Source: Larkinella arboricola (GTDB taxonomy: Bacteria > Bacteroidota > Bacteroidia > Cytophagales > Spirosomataceae). From it: 64,000 bases of DNA. The notes below the pieces were generated by a model. It saw nothing but the letters and a program-made list of their open reading frames with translations, was not told where the DNA came from and did not search any database. The first letter of the stretch is position 1. The number at the start of each line of letters is the position of its first letter. Positions 34,023 through 43,343 of this stretch are shown in pieces. The stretch is taken from NCBI RefSeq assembly GCF_003259745.1, contig NZ_QLMC01000002.1:1-64000 (forward strand), given 5' to 3'. A program made the translations under genes and the position numbers.

Positions 34023-34814
34023 TTAGTTGCGCACCGCCTGGCTTACCCGCTCTACATAATCCGTCTGGATCACATCCACACCCATTTGGGCGGCTTTTCG
34101 GTAGTGTTCCGGTGTTTCAAAAAAGCCCAGCGCGTCGGAAAACACCCGAATACCGTGGGCGTGAATCTGCCCGACGAGTTCGGCTGTCAGCGACGTCCAG
34201 CGCACATCAAAGGCATACGGCTGCAATTGCTGAATCTTGGCGGGTAGCTCATCCGCGCTCCGCAGCGAAGGCATGACTTTCGCCCTGGGAAACACCTGTT
34301 TCAGCGACAATAGAAACCCATCCGAACCGTAAAAAACGGCATCGGCCAGCAGACCAAGTTCGGCCAGTTCATCGACCAGCGGCTGAGGCTGCACGGCTTT
34401 ACAATCGACGTATAAACTGACCTTCCGGGCACTCGTCTGATTCCAGTTGCGCAGGAGCTGTCCTACTTCTTTCAGCGTCGGAATCCGCTCATCCTTGAAT
34501 TTCTCACCGAAGCCTTTTCCGGCGGAAAGTTGCTTCACCTCGGCCAATGTCTGGTTTTCCACCGGCCCCGAACCGTTCGTGGTACGGTCGAGTTTGCCGT
34601 CGTGCAGAATCACCAACTGTCCGTCTTTGGTGGTCCGAACGTCGATTTCGATGTAACGGATCGGCATGGTCAACACCGCCCGGAACGTCGCCAGCGTGTT
34701 TTCCGGAGCCACCAGAGACGAACCCCGGTGGGCGGAAAGGACGGGCTGGGCGGCAGCCTGAAACTGGAAAACCGCCCAGCCTAAAAGCAGGAAAGGAAGC
34801 CGTACTGACTTCAT
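34023..34814 (-). CDS. Glycerophosphodiester phosphodiesterase (GDPD), exported
   Basis: A 263-residue enzyme with a signal peptide (about 1-22). The GDPD catalytic set is visible: H29-R30 with E38-N39 (SAHRGSSLVAPENT), E56-I-D58 (YIEIDVRTT) and H71 (VILHDGKLDR). It hydrolyses glycerophosphodiesters to glycerol-3-phosphate and an alcohol, with a metal ion, in the periplasm or outside. Its start overlaps the stop of the metallophosphatase gene by four bases (ATGA), a sign of translational coupling. Together they could strip phosphate from lipid head groups or teichoic-acid-like polymers. Confidence 0.93.
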   Translation of the reverse strand: MKSVRLPFLLLGWAVFQFQAAAQPVLSAHRGSSLVAPENTLATFRAVLTMPIRYIEIDVRTTKDGQLVILHDGKLDRTTNGSGPVENQTLAEVKQLSAGKGFGEKFKDERIPTLKEVGQLLRNWNQTSARKVSLYVDCKAVQPQPLVDELAELGLLADAVFYGSDGFLLSLKQVFPRAKVMPSLRSADELPAKIQQLQPYAFDVRWTSLTAELVGQIHAHGIRVFSDALGFFETPEHYRKAAQMGVDVIQTDYVERVSQAVRN

Positions 34815-36595
34815 TTTTTAATGGTTAGCGAGTCCTGAACCTTGCCATCCTTGTCGTAAACCGTATAGATCAGCGTTTTTCCATCCATTTTCAGATGCTG
34901 GTAAAAAGGGCCGTCGTTATACCGAACCTGCGCGTAAGGTTCATCGGGCCACTCTTCGTGGTGGCTCGGAATACCGATGGAAATGGTGTAAATCGTGCCC
35001 TTGGACGGGGACGCAACCGGTTTTCCGGCAAACATGGGCCTGGTGCGGAGGTAATAATGAACGTGACCGCTCATGACCATATCAACGTGATACTGATCGA
35101 AGAGACTGCCCCATTCCCGGCGAATGTCGGCGTAATCTTCCTCAAAGTTGTAGGGCGGAAAATGAAAGAACGCAAACTTCCAGTCGGCTTTGGAGTTGGC
35201 GAGCTGCTCTTTAATCCAGGCGGTTTGCGCTTCAATGGGCGAGGTCGCGTCGATCATCAGGAAAAGTGCGTTCTGATACGTAAATGCGTAGGTTTGCTCG
35301 GTCGGAACGTCTGCCGATTTGGGGCCGTTTTTCGGTAGACTGAACATTTCCTGATACATCCACGCGCCCAGACCATCCTGGCTGTCGTGGTTGCCGGGAA
35401 TGGGCATCAGCGGTTTCTGGCTGAAAATACCGCCTGAATGCTGCCAGAGCTGGTCCCATTCATCGCGGTGTAAACCCGTGCTGACCAGATCGCCCGCGAT
35501 GGAATAAAAGGCAATTTCGGGGTGGCGGCTGAGGGTCTGCCGGGCCATTGCGCCCCAGTCCGGCGATTTGTGGGTGTCGCCAAACCAGATAAACGAAAAG
35601 CCTTCGGGAGCGGATGACTGGGTTTTAAACGTTGCGGGTTTCGACCAGCTTCCGGTTTTGGAGCCAACCCGGTACGCATACATACTCCCGGGCTTAAGTC
35701 CGGAAAGCTGGGCCGTAAACCGGTTTACATACCGATCGTTCTGCAACAGCCGGTCTTCCAATTTAAATGCCGTAGCCGGGGCCGACAGCGTATCCGTCGT
35801 GCCCAGGGGCCAGTACTGCACCAAACCGTCCGAAACTGTTGCGGCTGCCCGCCATTGAATATCCTGCGTTGTGGCCGGGTTACCGCTCCACGTTTGCAGA
35901 ATTTGGTCGGGCTGGCTCGAAGCGGGGGTACTGGTTGTGCGGAATGCACCGATCAGATGGGCTTCCCGCGCCCGGCCCCGGATGGTCTGAAACAGGGTTT
36001 GTCCGCGCAGCGATTCCGGTATTTCGGTTAGGGTGAGATCGCTCCAGTCGTGGTACGTGAACGCGCCCAATCGCATGGTATCGAGGGTTTGATGAGCCGG
36101 ATACACGTTGCTGATCGTTACCTTGTCGCCGGGTTTCTGAGCGCCGACGCTGATGAAATAAACGGGCCGGTGTTTGTCAAAACCGTTGATACCCAGTTCC
36201 ACTTTTCCGGCGTCGAACGGTTTTTGCCAGACTTCGTAGGTAAATTCTTCGTTCCTGACAAGCAGATCGGTCTTTTTAAAGCCGCTGCTTTCCAGCCAGA
36301 ATGGCAGAGTTTTCTGATCCTGATGCCGCATCAGCGAAACCGTTACCGGCTTATCGACATTGAACGTTACATACTGCGTAGCCAGGACGTTCTTCTCCGG
36401 TTCGGACAGAAACTGAAGGACATACGGCTGGCTGATCGTGTCGAGCTGCTCGGGTTTGAGCGTTTCGTAAAGCCGGGTAACGGCTCCGTCCATGACGGCT
36501 TTGACGGATTGGGTGTCGGGTTGTGATTCGTGTTGGCAGGCAAGAAATAAACCGGAAGAAAGAAAAAACAGGGGTAGTTTAAGCGTGTACTTCAT
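34811..36595 (-). CDS. Purple-acid-phosphatase-like metallophosphoesterase, lipoprotein
   Basis: A 594-residue surface or periplasmic lipoprotein (lipobox LFLAC, C20). Residues about 25-225 are an extra domain I cannot name. Residues about 230-330 are the PAP-type N-terminal FN3 domain (GNPATTQDIQWRA, LKPGSMYAYRVG). The calcineurin-like domain follows, with D340-x-H342, GD at 368-369, GNHD at 401-404, a later HFPP histidine and GHVH. All metal-binding motifs look intact. It releases phosphate from monoesters or diesters. It overlaps the GDPD gene by four bases and lies 62 bases after the PqaA gene. Confidence 0.92.
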   Translation of the reverse strand: MKYTLKLPLFFLSSGLFLACQHESQPDTQSVKAVMDGAVTRLYETLKPEQLDTISQPYVLQFLSEPEKNVLATQYVTFNVDKPVTVSLMRHQDQKTLPFWLESSGFKKTDLLVRNEEFTYEVWQKPFDAGKVELGINGFDKHRPVYFISVGAQKPGDKVTISNVYPAHQTLDTMRLGAFTYHDWSDLTLTEIPESLRGQTLFQTIRGRAREAHLIGAFRTTSTPASSQPDQILQTWSGNPATTQDIQWRAAATVSDGLVQYWPLGTTDTLSAPATAFKLEDRLLQNDRYVNRFTAQLSGLKPGSMYAYRVGSKTGSWSKPATFKTQSSAPEGFSFIWFGDTHKSPDWGAMARQTLSRHPEIAFYSIAGDLVSTGLHRDEWDQLWQHSGGIFSQKPLMPIPGNHDSQDGLGAWMYQEMFSLPKNGPKSADVPTEQTYAFTYQNALFLMIDATSPIEAQTAWIKEQLANSKADWKFAFFHFPPYNFEEDYADIRREWGSLFDQYHVDMVMSGHVHYYLRTRPMFAGKPVASPSKGTIYTISIGIPSHHEEWPDEPYAQVRYNDGPFYQHLKMDGKTLIYTVYDKDGKVQDSLTIKK

Positions 36596-36619
36596 CAGTG
36601 GGTATTGGGTGTTCAGGTC

Positions 36620-36643
36620 GCCCCAATCCGGTCGGACTGGGGC
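36620..36643. repeat. Short hairpin between PqaA and phosphatase genes
   Basis: GCCCCAATCCG (36620-36630) pairs with CGGACTGGGGC (36633-36643) with one mismatch and a 2-base loop. No T-run follows on the minus strand, so it may attenuate or stabilise RNA rather than terminate. Confidence 0.5.
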
Positions 36644-36657
36644 AACGCTATCAGCAA

Positions 36658-38034
36658 TTAAATTGAGTTTTGTTTTAAGAATACTTCGTCGTTATCGGTC
36701 AGAAACATCCGGGTGCTTTCCGTGTATTCTCCGCCGTTGGGGTCTTTGTATTTCAGATCGACGTAAAAAGCCCGGTAGCCCGATGCCGGATAGGGTTGGG
36801 TGAGTTCAATTTTAGACTTTCCCTTGACACCCAGATTTTTGCCAAACCATTTCTCGTCCTGAAAAATCCGGTCTTCCGAATCCGCCGACCAGACCACGGC
36901 ATCGACCAGCGCATCGGCGGTGGTTTGGATGGTCAGTTTAACGCCGGTTTTGGTGCCGGAAGCGTCCCATTTACAAACCGGATACGGCTTTTTAGCCATC
37001 GTCATACCGAAAAACGCACTTAATCCCTCGAACGCCTGTTTGCCGTCGCCCAGGTTGTGGCCGGCGTTGGGCACGTAATGAATCAGGTTTTCGCCGGGAA
37101 TGTCGTCGTAATAGTTCTTGATCGCGTCCACGGTCCAGTAGGGGTCGTTGGTTCCCATGAAAATCATCTTGGGCATGGTGAGCTTTTTCCGGTAGGAGTA
37201 GGGGTCCACCATTTGGGTAATCGCATTGCCGTCTGCGGTGCGGGCCGTCTGCGGAATGCCCAGATTGACGTAATCCTCAATTTCAACGCTGTATTTATTC
37301 CAGGACTTGATCTGGTAATCCAGGTTGATGGGCATGTTGAGAATGTCGATAACCATCGGGGCAATGGCCGTTACGCGGTTATCATTGGCACCCGTCAGCC
37401 AGGTGGTCCAGCCGCGTTTGGACGCCCCCGAAACCACAAACCGGTTGATGTCGCGTTTCAGCGTCTGCTTCGAAAATTCCTGCACGGCATCCATCGCCCG
37501 AACGGCGCTTTTAACCATCGGAAACAGCAGCGGCCAGGTGTAATCGTGGTCTTTTTTAAAGTTGTGGAGCGTGAAGGAAATCAGCGCATCTTCGGTCAGG
37601 TTGTTGTAAAGCGGCTGGTTGGGCGTTTGCCGCAGAATGGAAACAATGGCTTTGTTTTTAGCCGCAATCCCGGCCAAAGCCTGCAACACCTGATCGTTGG
37701 CACCGGCTTTCCAGTTCGGTTGTTCGCTTTTGTTCGAGCCGCCGGTAACGAACAGCAACGCGCCGTCGTACTGGTTTTCTTTCGGAACCAGAACCGTTAG
37801 CTGGTGCCGCCATGTGTGTTCGCGCCATTTCTGCGAGGTCAGCAGCAGGTGATAACCCCTGGCCGGACCTGCTTCAAAGGTTTCTTTTACTTCCCACCGG
37901 AAGGTTTTATCGTCGTTATTCAGGTAATGCTGGAGGGCGGTTTCCGGCGTTACGGGTTCTTTCTTCGGCGTATCGAACGACCCCAGGACCAGAGTAACAA
38001 GCAACAGGAAAGGAGTGAACAGTCGTTTTTGCAT
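36658..38034 (-). CDS. PqaA-like (PhoPQ-activated pathogenicity-related) alpha/beta hydrolase
   Basis: A 458-residue exported protein (signal about 1-19). It is an alpha/beta hydrolase of the PhoPQ-activated pathogenicity-related family: TWRHQLTVLVPKE, the nucleophile motif G203-A-S205-K-R-G with downstream TTWLTGANDNRVTAIAPMVI, then MGTNDPYWTVDA and the catalytic-His loop YVPNAGHNLGDG. Members occur in Bacteroidota with TonB and glycan loci; the natural substrate is not established. It sits 60 bases after SusD and before the phosphatase/GDPD pair, so it is part of the Sus-linked operon and may act as an esterase on the imported ligand. Confidence 0.9.
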   Translation of the reverse strand: MQKRLFTPFLLLVTLVLGSFDTPKKEPVTPETALQHYLNNDDKTFRWEVKETFEAGPARGYHLLLTSQKWREHTWRHQLTVLVPKENQYDGALLFVTGGSNKSEQPNWKAGANDQVLQALAGIAAKNKAIVSILRQTPNQPLYNNLTEDALISFTLHNFKKDHDYTWPLLFPMVKSAVRAMDAVQEFSKQTLKRDINRFVVSGASKRGWTTWLTGANDNRVTAIAPMVIDILNMPINLDYQIKSWNKYSVEIEDYVNLGIPQTARTADGNAITQMVDPYSYRKKLTMPKMIFMGTNDPYWTVDAIKNYYDDIPGENLIHYVPNAGHNLGDGKQAFEGLSAFFGMTMAKKPYPVCKWDASGTKTGVKLTIQTTADALVDAVVWSADSEDRIFQDEKWFGKNLGVKGKSKIELTQPYPASGYRAFYVDLKYKDPNGGEYTESTRMFLTDNDEVFLKQNSI

Positions 38035-38094
38035 GGTGTTGTTTTTGTGATGATGGGTGGACCGGTACGGTGTTGTGTTGTGCCTTTTAGAAAC

Positions 38095-39735
38095 TTACCA
38101 GGGTGTACCCGTGCTTTGCAATACCCACGGTTTTGACCAGGCGCTGTTCTTGCCGTCCGCTTCCGAATACGGTGTTAGTTCCAATCGGTTCAGGGCTGCA
38201 TCGGTGTTGGCTTTGTTGAGGTTCCGTTCGTCGAGCATGTAGTAAAACCGGACGGGCAGCACCTTCCGTTTGGCATTCGGACCGGCGATCAGCTGCGGGA
38301 AACCCGTTCGGCGGTAATCAAACCAGGCTTCGGTGGCGGCTGTCCAGCTCGCAATCCATTTCTGCTCGATAATCTGCTTCTGAGTGCCGTTGTAAGCCAC
38401 GTCTTTCTGAGCGATGTAAGCGGCATAGGCCCCGCCGACGCCCCAGGTTTCCAGCGAATTCTTGATGGCGGCTTCGTACCGGCTTTTGGCATCGCCGGCG
38501 GCCCAGCCTTTCTGGGCGGCTTCGGCCAGAATGAAATTGACCTCCGATGCCGACATCAGCCGGGCTTTCAGGAGTGGACCTTTGGCGGCTCTGTAAATGT
38601 CGTTCAGCCAGGAAACGTGCGGGTTTTTGGCGGCCTGTTCGCCGGTCTGGCTGAGGTTGTAGGTGGATCCACCCACAATGGCCGTGGGTAAACCCACATA
38701 GTTCGGGTCGGTATTGACTTCCTTTCCGGCCACCTGATCGGGCGAGAGATACCGTTTCCCATCCACAATTTTGTCGGTTTTAGCCGGAAGCGTTGCGTCG
38801 ACCACCAGCGGAATCTGCACCTTATTGGCCCAGACCGCCAGCCGTGGGTCGTTGATCGCCAGCAGGGCTTTGACGAAGGTGTCGGCCATTTTGAGTCGGC
38901 GATAATTGCTTTCGGTGGCGTCGTAGGTCGTGTTGGCGGGCCAGGAATCGGCGTTGCTATTGCCCGCAAACGGCATGGCGGCATCGTCGGCCGAAGCCGT
39001 TATGATTGGGTACTGGGCGGCATTGGCCACAATTTTTTCGATACCGGCTTTGGCCACATCGGGCTTTTTCGACGAAATCCGCATATAATACCGCAGGGCC
39101 AGCGAGTTGGCCAGCTTCCGCCATTTGGCCGGATCCCCTTTGTAGTACACGTCGGCGGACTCGGCGTTGCTGTTGTAGGCGCTTTTGGCTTTCGACAACA
39201 GGGTATTGGCCTTTTCCAGATCGGCCAAAATGCCCGTGTAAATGGCTTCCTGCGTATCAAAAACCGGGAAGGTATTTTCGCCCCCGCCCAGTTCACCTTT
39301 CAGCGCCTGGCTGTAGGGCGCATCGCCCCAGAGATCCGTAACTAGGCCAAAGAGCATGGATTTCATGACCAGCGCAATGCCCTGGTGCAGTTCGAAGTCC
39401 AGTGCCACGGCGCGGTCGTAGACGTACTGGTTGTTGCGCAGGATGTCGTAGTATTCACTCCAGCTCTGGCTGCCGCCCCATTCGTAATCGTTGTGGGCAC
39501 CGCTCCAGCCGTCTTTCTGCGTGTGCTGCATCACCCCGGCAATGTCCTGATACCCCAGGTTGACAAACGCTCTGCCGGTTTCGGTTAACACCGTCGAAAG
39601 CACCAGATTGGGGTGAGCCGTGGCCGGATTGACCCCGTTCGGATTCACGTTCAGATCGGCCAGATTCTTACAGGACGATACTGTCAGTGTTAATAAAACA
39701 ACGAGACTGATAAATTGAAGAGATATGATTTTCAT
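38095..39735 (-). CDS. SusD/RagB family lipoprotein (pair 1)
   Basis: A 546-residue surface lipoprotein (C22 in TLTVSSC). It belongs to the SusD-like group with the opening LADLNVNPNGVNPATAHPNLVLST and helical TPR-type pairs (YYDILRNNQYVYDRA, YYKGDPAKWRKLANSLALRYY), and it ends SKPWVLQSTGTPW. SusD forms the lid on the SusC channel and captures ligand. It lies 18 bases after its SusC. It is close to the second SusD (43344-45038), sharing nearly the same order of motifs and a GxPW C-terminus, which shows tandem duplication of the pair. Confidence 0.97.
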   Translation of the reverse strand: MKIISLQFISLVVLLTLTVSSCKNLADLNVNPNGVNPATAHPNLVLSTVLTETGRAFVNLGYQDIAGVMQHTQKDGWSGAHNDYEWGGSQSWSEYYDILRNNQYVYDRAVALDFELHQGIALVMKSMLFGLVTDLWGDAPYSQALKGELGGGENTFPVFDTQEAIYTGILADLEKANTLLSKAKSAYNSNAESADVYYKGDPAKWRKLANSLALRYYMRISSKKPDVAKAGIEKIVANAAQYPIITASADDAAMPFAGNSNADSWPANTTYDATESNYRRLKMADTFVKALLAINDPRLAVWANKVQIPLVVDATLPAKTDKIVDGKRYLSPDQVAGKEVNTDPNYVGLPTAIVGGSTYNLSQTGEQAAKNPHVSWLNDIYRAAKGPLLKARLMSASEVNFILAEAAQKGWAAGDAKSRYEAAIKNSLETWGVGGAYAAYIAQKDVAYNGTQKQIIEQKWIASWTAATEAWFDYRRTGFPQLIAGPNAKRKVLPVRFYYMLDERNLNKANTDAALNRLELTPYSEADGKNSAWSKPWVLQSTGTPW

Positions 39736-39753
39736 GATGATGAAGAAAACCGG

Positions 39754-42700
39754 TTAAAACGTTAAACCAAGCCGAAAGCCCACCGGAATAACCCAGGGCA
39801 TGACGTTATACCGCTCGATACCCTGTTTGAACTGAATACCCGAACCCTGCACACCCGACTCGATCTGAAACGCCATTTCGGGGTCGATACCGATTTTGGC
39901 CGCCGTCCAGAGGATGATGTTCCGGCTGTAGACCGACACGTTCGCATTTTGCAAACCGATTCGTTTGACCAGTCCCTGCGGCAAATCGTAGCCCAGCGAT
40001 ACTTCGCGGAGTTTCAGGAACGACGCATCAAACAGGTTGGCCCGTGTAAACGACCAGGTGGTTGCTCCGGCGAAGGGCAGCATCATCGTACCGGGGCCGC
40101 CCAGATTTTCCTTGTAACCCGTTGGATTACCGGTTTCGTCGTAGCCGGTGGCAATGACACCCGGAATGAACACCCCGCCGTGGGGTAGTGTGTACGGACC
40201 GTACTTAAATGGGAAACTGCCGTATTCGGGTGTCGGGCCACCCACCAGCGGGAAGTTGTTGCCGCTGATCAGAATCATTCGGTCCTGATTCTCCACCAGA
40301 TAATTGCGGAGGGCGTCGCCGGTCAGGCCGTTGGGGTTAATCAGCTTGTCGTAGAACAGTTGCGAGCGGCCATCTTCCTCCCCGTAGCGGTAGGTTTGGG
40401 AAACAAAATCTCCGCCGTTCCGCCAGTCGAAGGTCATGTTCAGGCTGAAACCCCGGTAGGTGAGCGAAGTTTGCAGACCGAGCAGAAACCGGGGGTTGAA
40501 ATTGCCGATTTTGTTCTTTGTATCGATGGCGTCGATGTACTGCCATTTACCGGTCTGGTCCAGAATCGGATAGCCAAAGTAGGGGGAATTTTTATCTTCT
40601 ACCGTCACCACTTTCGAGTCGTAAATATCACCGATTTCGTCACCCACGTACGTCCAGGCCCCGCCCCTGGCGTCGGTCCAGAGCGTGAAGTAGGGGAGGT
40701 CGTCGGAGAGCTTTTCAATGGTGGTGCGGTTGCGGGTCAGATTGGCGTTCACGTCCAGCCGCCAGCCGTTTTTCTCGATGGGTGTGCCGCCGAGCGTCAG
40801 TTCTACACCCCGGCTGACGAGCAGACCCGCGTTGATGTTTTTGGTCGTGTACCCCGAAGAAGGCGGTAATTTGGTGCTTAGAATCTGGTTTCGGTTTTCC
40901 GAGACGTAATACGTGGCACTGGCCCGCAGCCGGTTTCGGAAGAGGTTCAGGTCAAGGCCAAACTCCGAGGAGGTGGCAATTTCCGGTTTCAGGCCCGACA
41001 GCAGCAGCGTTCCCGGTACGTTCAGGCGCGGAATACCGTCCCAGGTCCCGGCGTTGGTCAGTGTGCTCAGGAGCATGTACGGATTGGCGTCGTTGCCCAC
41101 CTGCGCGACCCCACCCCGCAGTTTGAGTAAACTGATGGTGTTGGAAACCGGCAGGATTTCGTTCAGCAGCACACTCAGCGACGCCGACGGGTAGAAGTAG
41201 GAACGGTTGTTGGCCGGCAGCGTACTCGACCAGTCGTTGCGGGCCGTCAGATCGAGGTACACCATGTCTTTGAAACTCAGGTTGGCCAGACCGTACAGGC
41301 TGTAAATGCCCCGGTAAAACTTGTTGCTGTTGTAATCGAGGTTGTCGGGGGCGATGTTCTGGATGGTGAATACGCCCGGAACAATCAGGCCGGTGCCGTT
41401 GCGGGTGGCATTGGTGATGTTCGAGCCGGTCTGGTAGCGGTAATTTCCGCCCGCCGATACCGACAGTCCGAAGTTGCTTATGTCTTTTTTGTAGGTCGCC
41501 AGAAAGTCGGCGTTGCTTTCAAACGAGCCGATGTTAATCAGACCGTAGGCTCCGCGCGGATCGTTGACGTAGCTGTTGGCAATTTTGGTTTCGCGCTGCT
41601 CCTGGTAGGTGTCGAGCGAATACCGGCCCATGAAGCTGAAATCCTTCGTAATCTGCCAGTCGGCGCGCAGGTTGCCAAAAATCCGGTCGCGCGTGAAGCT
41701 GTTGTTGATCTCGTGCGCCAGAAAGTAGGCGTTGTTATAAACCCCGTTGTATTGGGTGCGCTGCTGCAATCCCTCCTGACCGGGCATCCAGTAATCCCGC
41801 ATATCCCGGATGTCGATATGGGGTGAGGTGTTGTAGGCGGCTTGCAGCGGGTTGCCACCCCGGTTTCCGGCGGGGCGGTTGTTGGAGTTGTTGCGGCTTA
41901 CGTCGAGGTTGGTGCTTAGCCGGAGTTTATCGTTCAGCTTCAGGGAAGAACTCAGGTTTAAGGTATTTTTGAACAGGTCGGTGTTCGGGATAATGCCCCG
42001 GTTCTGCATGTTGGAGTACGAAATCCGGTACGTGATCTGGTCGGTGTTGTTGGCAATGGAAATTCCGTTGGTGGTGGTAATACCGGTCTGCACGAAATTC
42101 CGGACGTTGTTTTTGTGCGAAACCAGCGGCATCGGAATGGGTTTGCCATTGGCGTCCAGCGGACTGTTCCACTGCACTTCCTCGTACCCTTTGTCCAGTT
42201 CTGCGCCGTACGTAGCGCCAATTTCTTCCTGAACCAGTTTGCCAAACGGATTGGTGAGCGGGTTGTTGCTGACCGAAACCGGGATGGCCGAAAACTGCCC
42301 CGAACCGAAGCCGGTCTGCCATTTCAGAAATTTATACGGCTGGTCCAGAACGGTATTCGAGGTAATGTTAACCGTCAGTTTTTTAACTCTGGAGCCACTT
42401 TTGGTGGTGATGAGGACCACTCCGTTACCGGCCCGGGTTCCGTAGAGCGCGGCTGCACTCGGTCCTTTCAGGATGGAAATGTTTTCGATATCGTCGGGGT
42501 TCAGGCCGGAGATGGCATTGCCGTAATCCACCCGGTTGTCGGTACCGATCTGACTGACGTTGTTGAGCGTATTGGCAATCGGAACACCATCGACCACAAA
42601 CAGCGGCTGGTTGTCGTTGCTGAGTGATTTGGCTCCCCGAATCACCATGCTGACCGACGAACCCGTACCGCCAGTGGCGCTAATGTTGACTCCGGCTACC

Positions 42701-43170
42701 CTTCCGGCCAGGCCGTTGAGTACGTTTTCCTGCACCACGCGGGTCAGGTCTTTGCCCTCAATTTTGCCGACCGAGTAACCGAGCGAACGCTCCTCGCGTT
42801 TAATACCAAGGGCTGTTACGACGGCTTCCTGCAAGGTTTCCGTCGTTTCGGTCATGGTAATGTCAATGATATTTCGGTTTCCAACGGGTACTTCCTCGGT
42901 TTTGTAGCCAATGTACGAATACACCAGTACCGGACTGGCTCCGCTGACATCCAGCGTGTACCGACCGTTCTGGTCGGAGGTGGTACCGGTCTGGGTGCCT
43001 TTGATCAGTACGTTGACGCCGGGAATGGGGGAGTTGTCGGTGCCTAACCGGACGGTTCCGGTTACCCGACGGGCCGTCTGTGCCCAGGCGGAAGACAGAC
43101 CCAGCGCCAGTAACCACAGGCCAACCAGCAAACACCGAAGCCTTTGCGGATGAATAGAAGTTTGATTCAT
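39754..43170 (-). CDS. SusC/RagA family TonB-dependent outer-membrane transporter (pair 1)
   Basis: An 1138-residue outer-membrane transporter. Signal peptide 1-30 (SSAWA), CarboxypepD_reg-like domain about 35-110 (VTGTVRLGTDNSPIPGVNV), TonB-box/plug region from about 115 (AVVTALGIKREERSLGYSV; SVSMVIRGAKS; LKGPSAAALYGTRAGNG) and a 22-stranded barrel ending VIPVGFRLGLTF. No STN domain, so it cannot signal to FecR. It pairs with SusD 18 bases downstream and imports an oligomer or other large ligand using TonB energy. A terminator at 43279-43308 lies upstream, so it needs its own promoter. Confidence 0.98.
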   Translation of the reverse strand: MNQTSIHPQRLRCLLVGLWLLALGLSSAWAQTARRVTGTVRLGTDNSPIPGVNVLIKGTQTGTTSDQNGRYTLDVSGASPVLVYSYIGYKTEEVPVGNRNIIDITMTETTETLQEAVVTALGIKREERSLGYSVGKIEGKDLTRVVQENVLNGLAGRVAGVNISATGGTGSSVSMVIRGAKSLSNDNQPLFVVDGVPIANTLNNVSQIGTDNRVDYGNAISGLNPDDIENISILKGPSAAALYGTRAGNGVVLITTKSGSRVKKLTVNITSNTVLDQPYKFLKWQTGFGSGQFSAIPVSVSNNPLTNPFGKLVQEEIGATYGAELDKGYEEVQWNSPLDANGKPIPMPLVSHKNNVRNFVQTGITTTNGISIANNTDQITYRISYSNMQNRGIIPNTDLFKNTLNLSSSLKLNDKLRLSTNLDVSRNNSNNRPAGNRGGNPLQAAYNTSPHIDIRDMRDYWMPGQEGLQQRTQYNGVYNNAYFLAHEINNSFTRDRIFGNLRADWQITKDFSFMGRYSLDTYQEQRETKIANSYVNDPRGAYGLINIGSFESNADFLATYKKDISNFGLSVSAGGNYRYQTGSNITNATRNGTGLIVPGVFTIQNIAPDNLDYNSNKFYRGIYSLYGLANLSFKDMVYLDLTARNDWSSTLPANNRSYFYPSASLSVLLNEILPVSNTISLLKLRGGVAQVGNDANPYMLLSTLTNAGTWDGIPRLNVPGTLLLSGLKPEIATSSEFGLDLNLFRNRLRASATYYVSENRNQILSTKLPPSSGYTTKNINAGLLVSRGVELTLGGTPIEKNGWRLDVNANLTRNRTTIEKLSDDLPYFTLWTDARGGAWTYVGDEIGDIYDSKVVTVEDKNSPYFGYPILDQTGKWQYIDAIDTKNKIGNFNPRFLLGLQTSLTYRGFSLNMTFDWRNGGDFVSQTYRYGEEDGRSQLFYDKLINPNGLTGDALRNYLVENQDRMILISGNNFPLVGGPTPEYGSFPFKYGPYTLPHGGVFIPGVIATGYDETGNPTGYKENLGGPGTMMLPFAGATTWSFTRANLFDASFLKLREVSLGYDLPQGLVKRIGLQNANVSVYSRNIILWTAAKIGIDPEMAFQIESGVQGSGIQFKQGIERYNVMPWVIPVGFRLGLTF

Positions 43171-43192
43171 AGGTTTTCTGTGTAGAGGTTTA

Positions 43193-43200
43193 GAAATGTA
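43193..43200 (-). promoter_or_regulatory. Candidate -7 element for SusC pair 1
   Basis: The minus strand reads TACATTTC, one base from TAnnTTTG, about 23 bases before the SusC ATG; a TTTTTC run about 17 bases upstream could serve as -33. Support is mainly the need for a promoter after the terminator at 43279-43308. Confidence 0.25.
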
Positions 43201-43278
43201 GGTGTACGGCGATTCGAAAAAGAGATAAGGAGGTAAACTATAAGGATATGACGCTATAATATAAATAATTTGCGCGAA

Positions 43279-43308
43279 AAAAAGGGTGGACGCAAATCCA
43301 CCCTTTTT
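43279..43308 (-). terminator. Intrinsic terminator between the two SusCD pairs
   Basis: AAAAAGGGTGGA (43279-43290) and TCCACCCTTTTT (43297-43308) are perfect 12-base reverse complements with a 6-base loop. On the minus strand the stem ends in a T-run, so it terminates transcription of SusD pair 2. Confidence 0.85.
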
Positions 43309-43343
43309 CGTATGTTGCGTACTACTATGTGCCAGCTACCCAA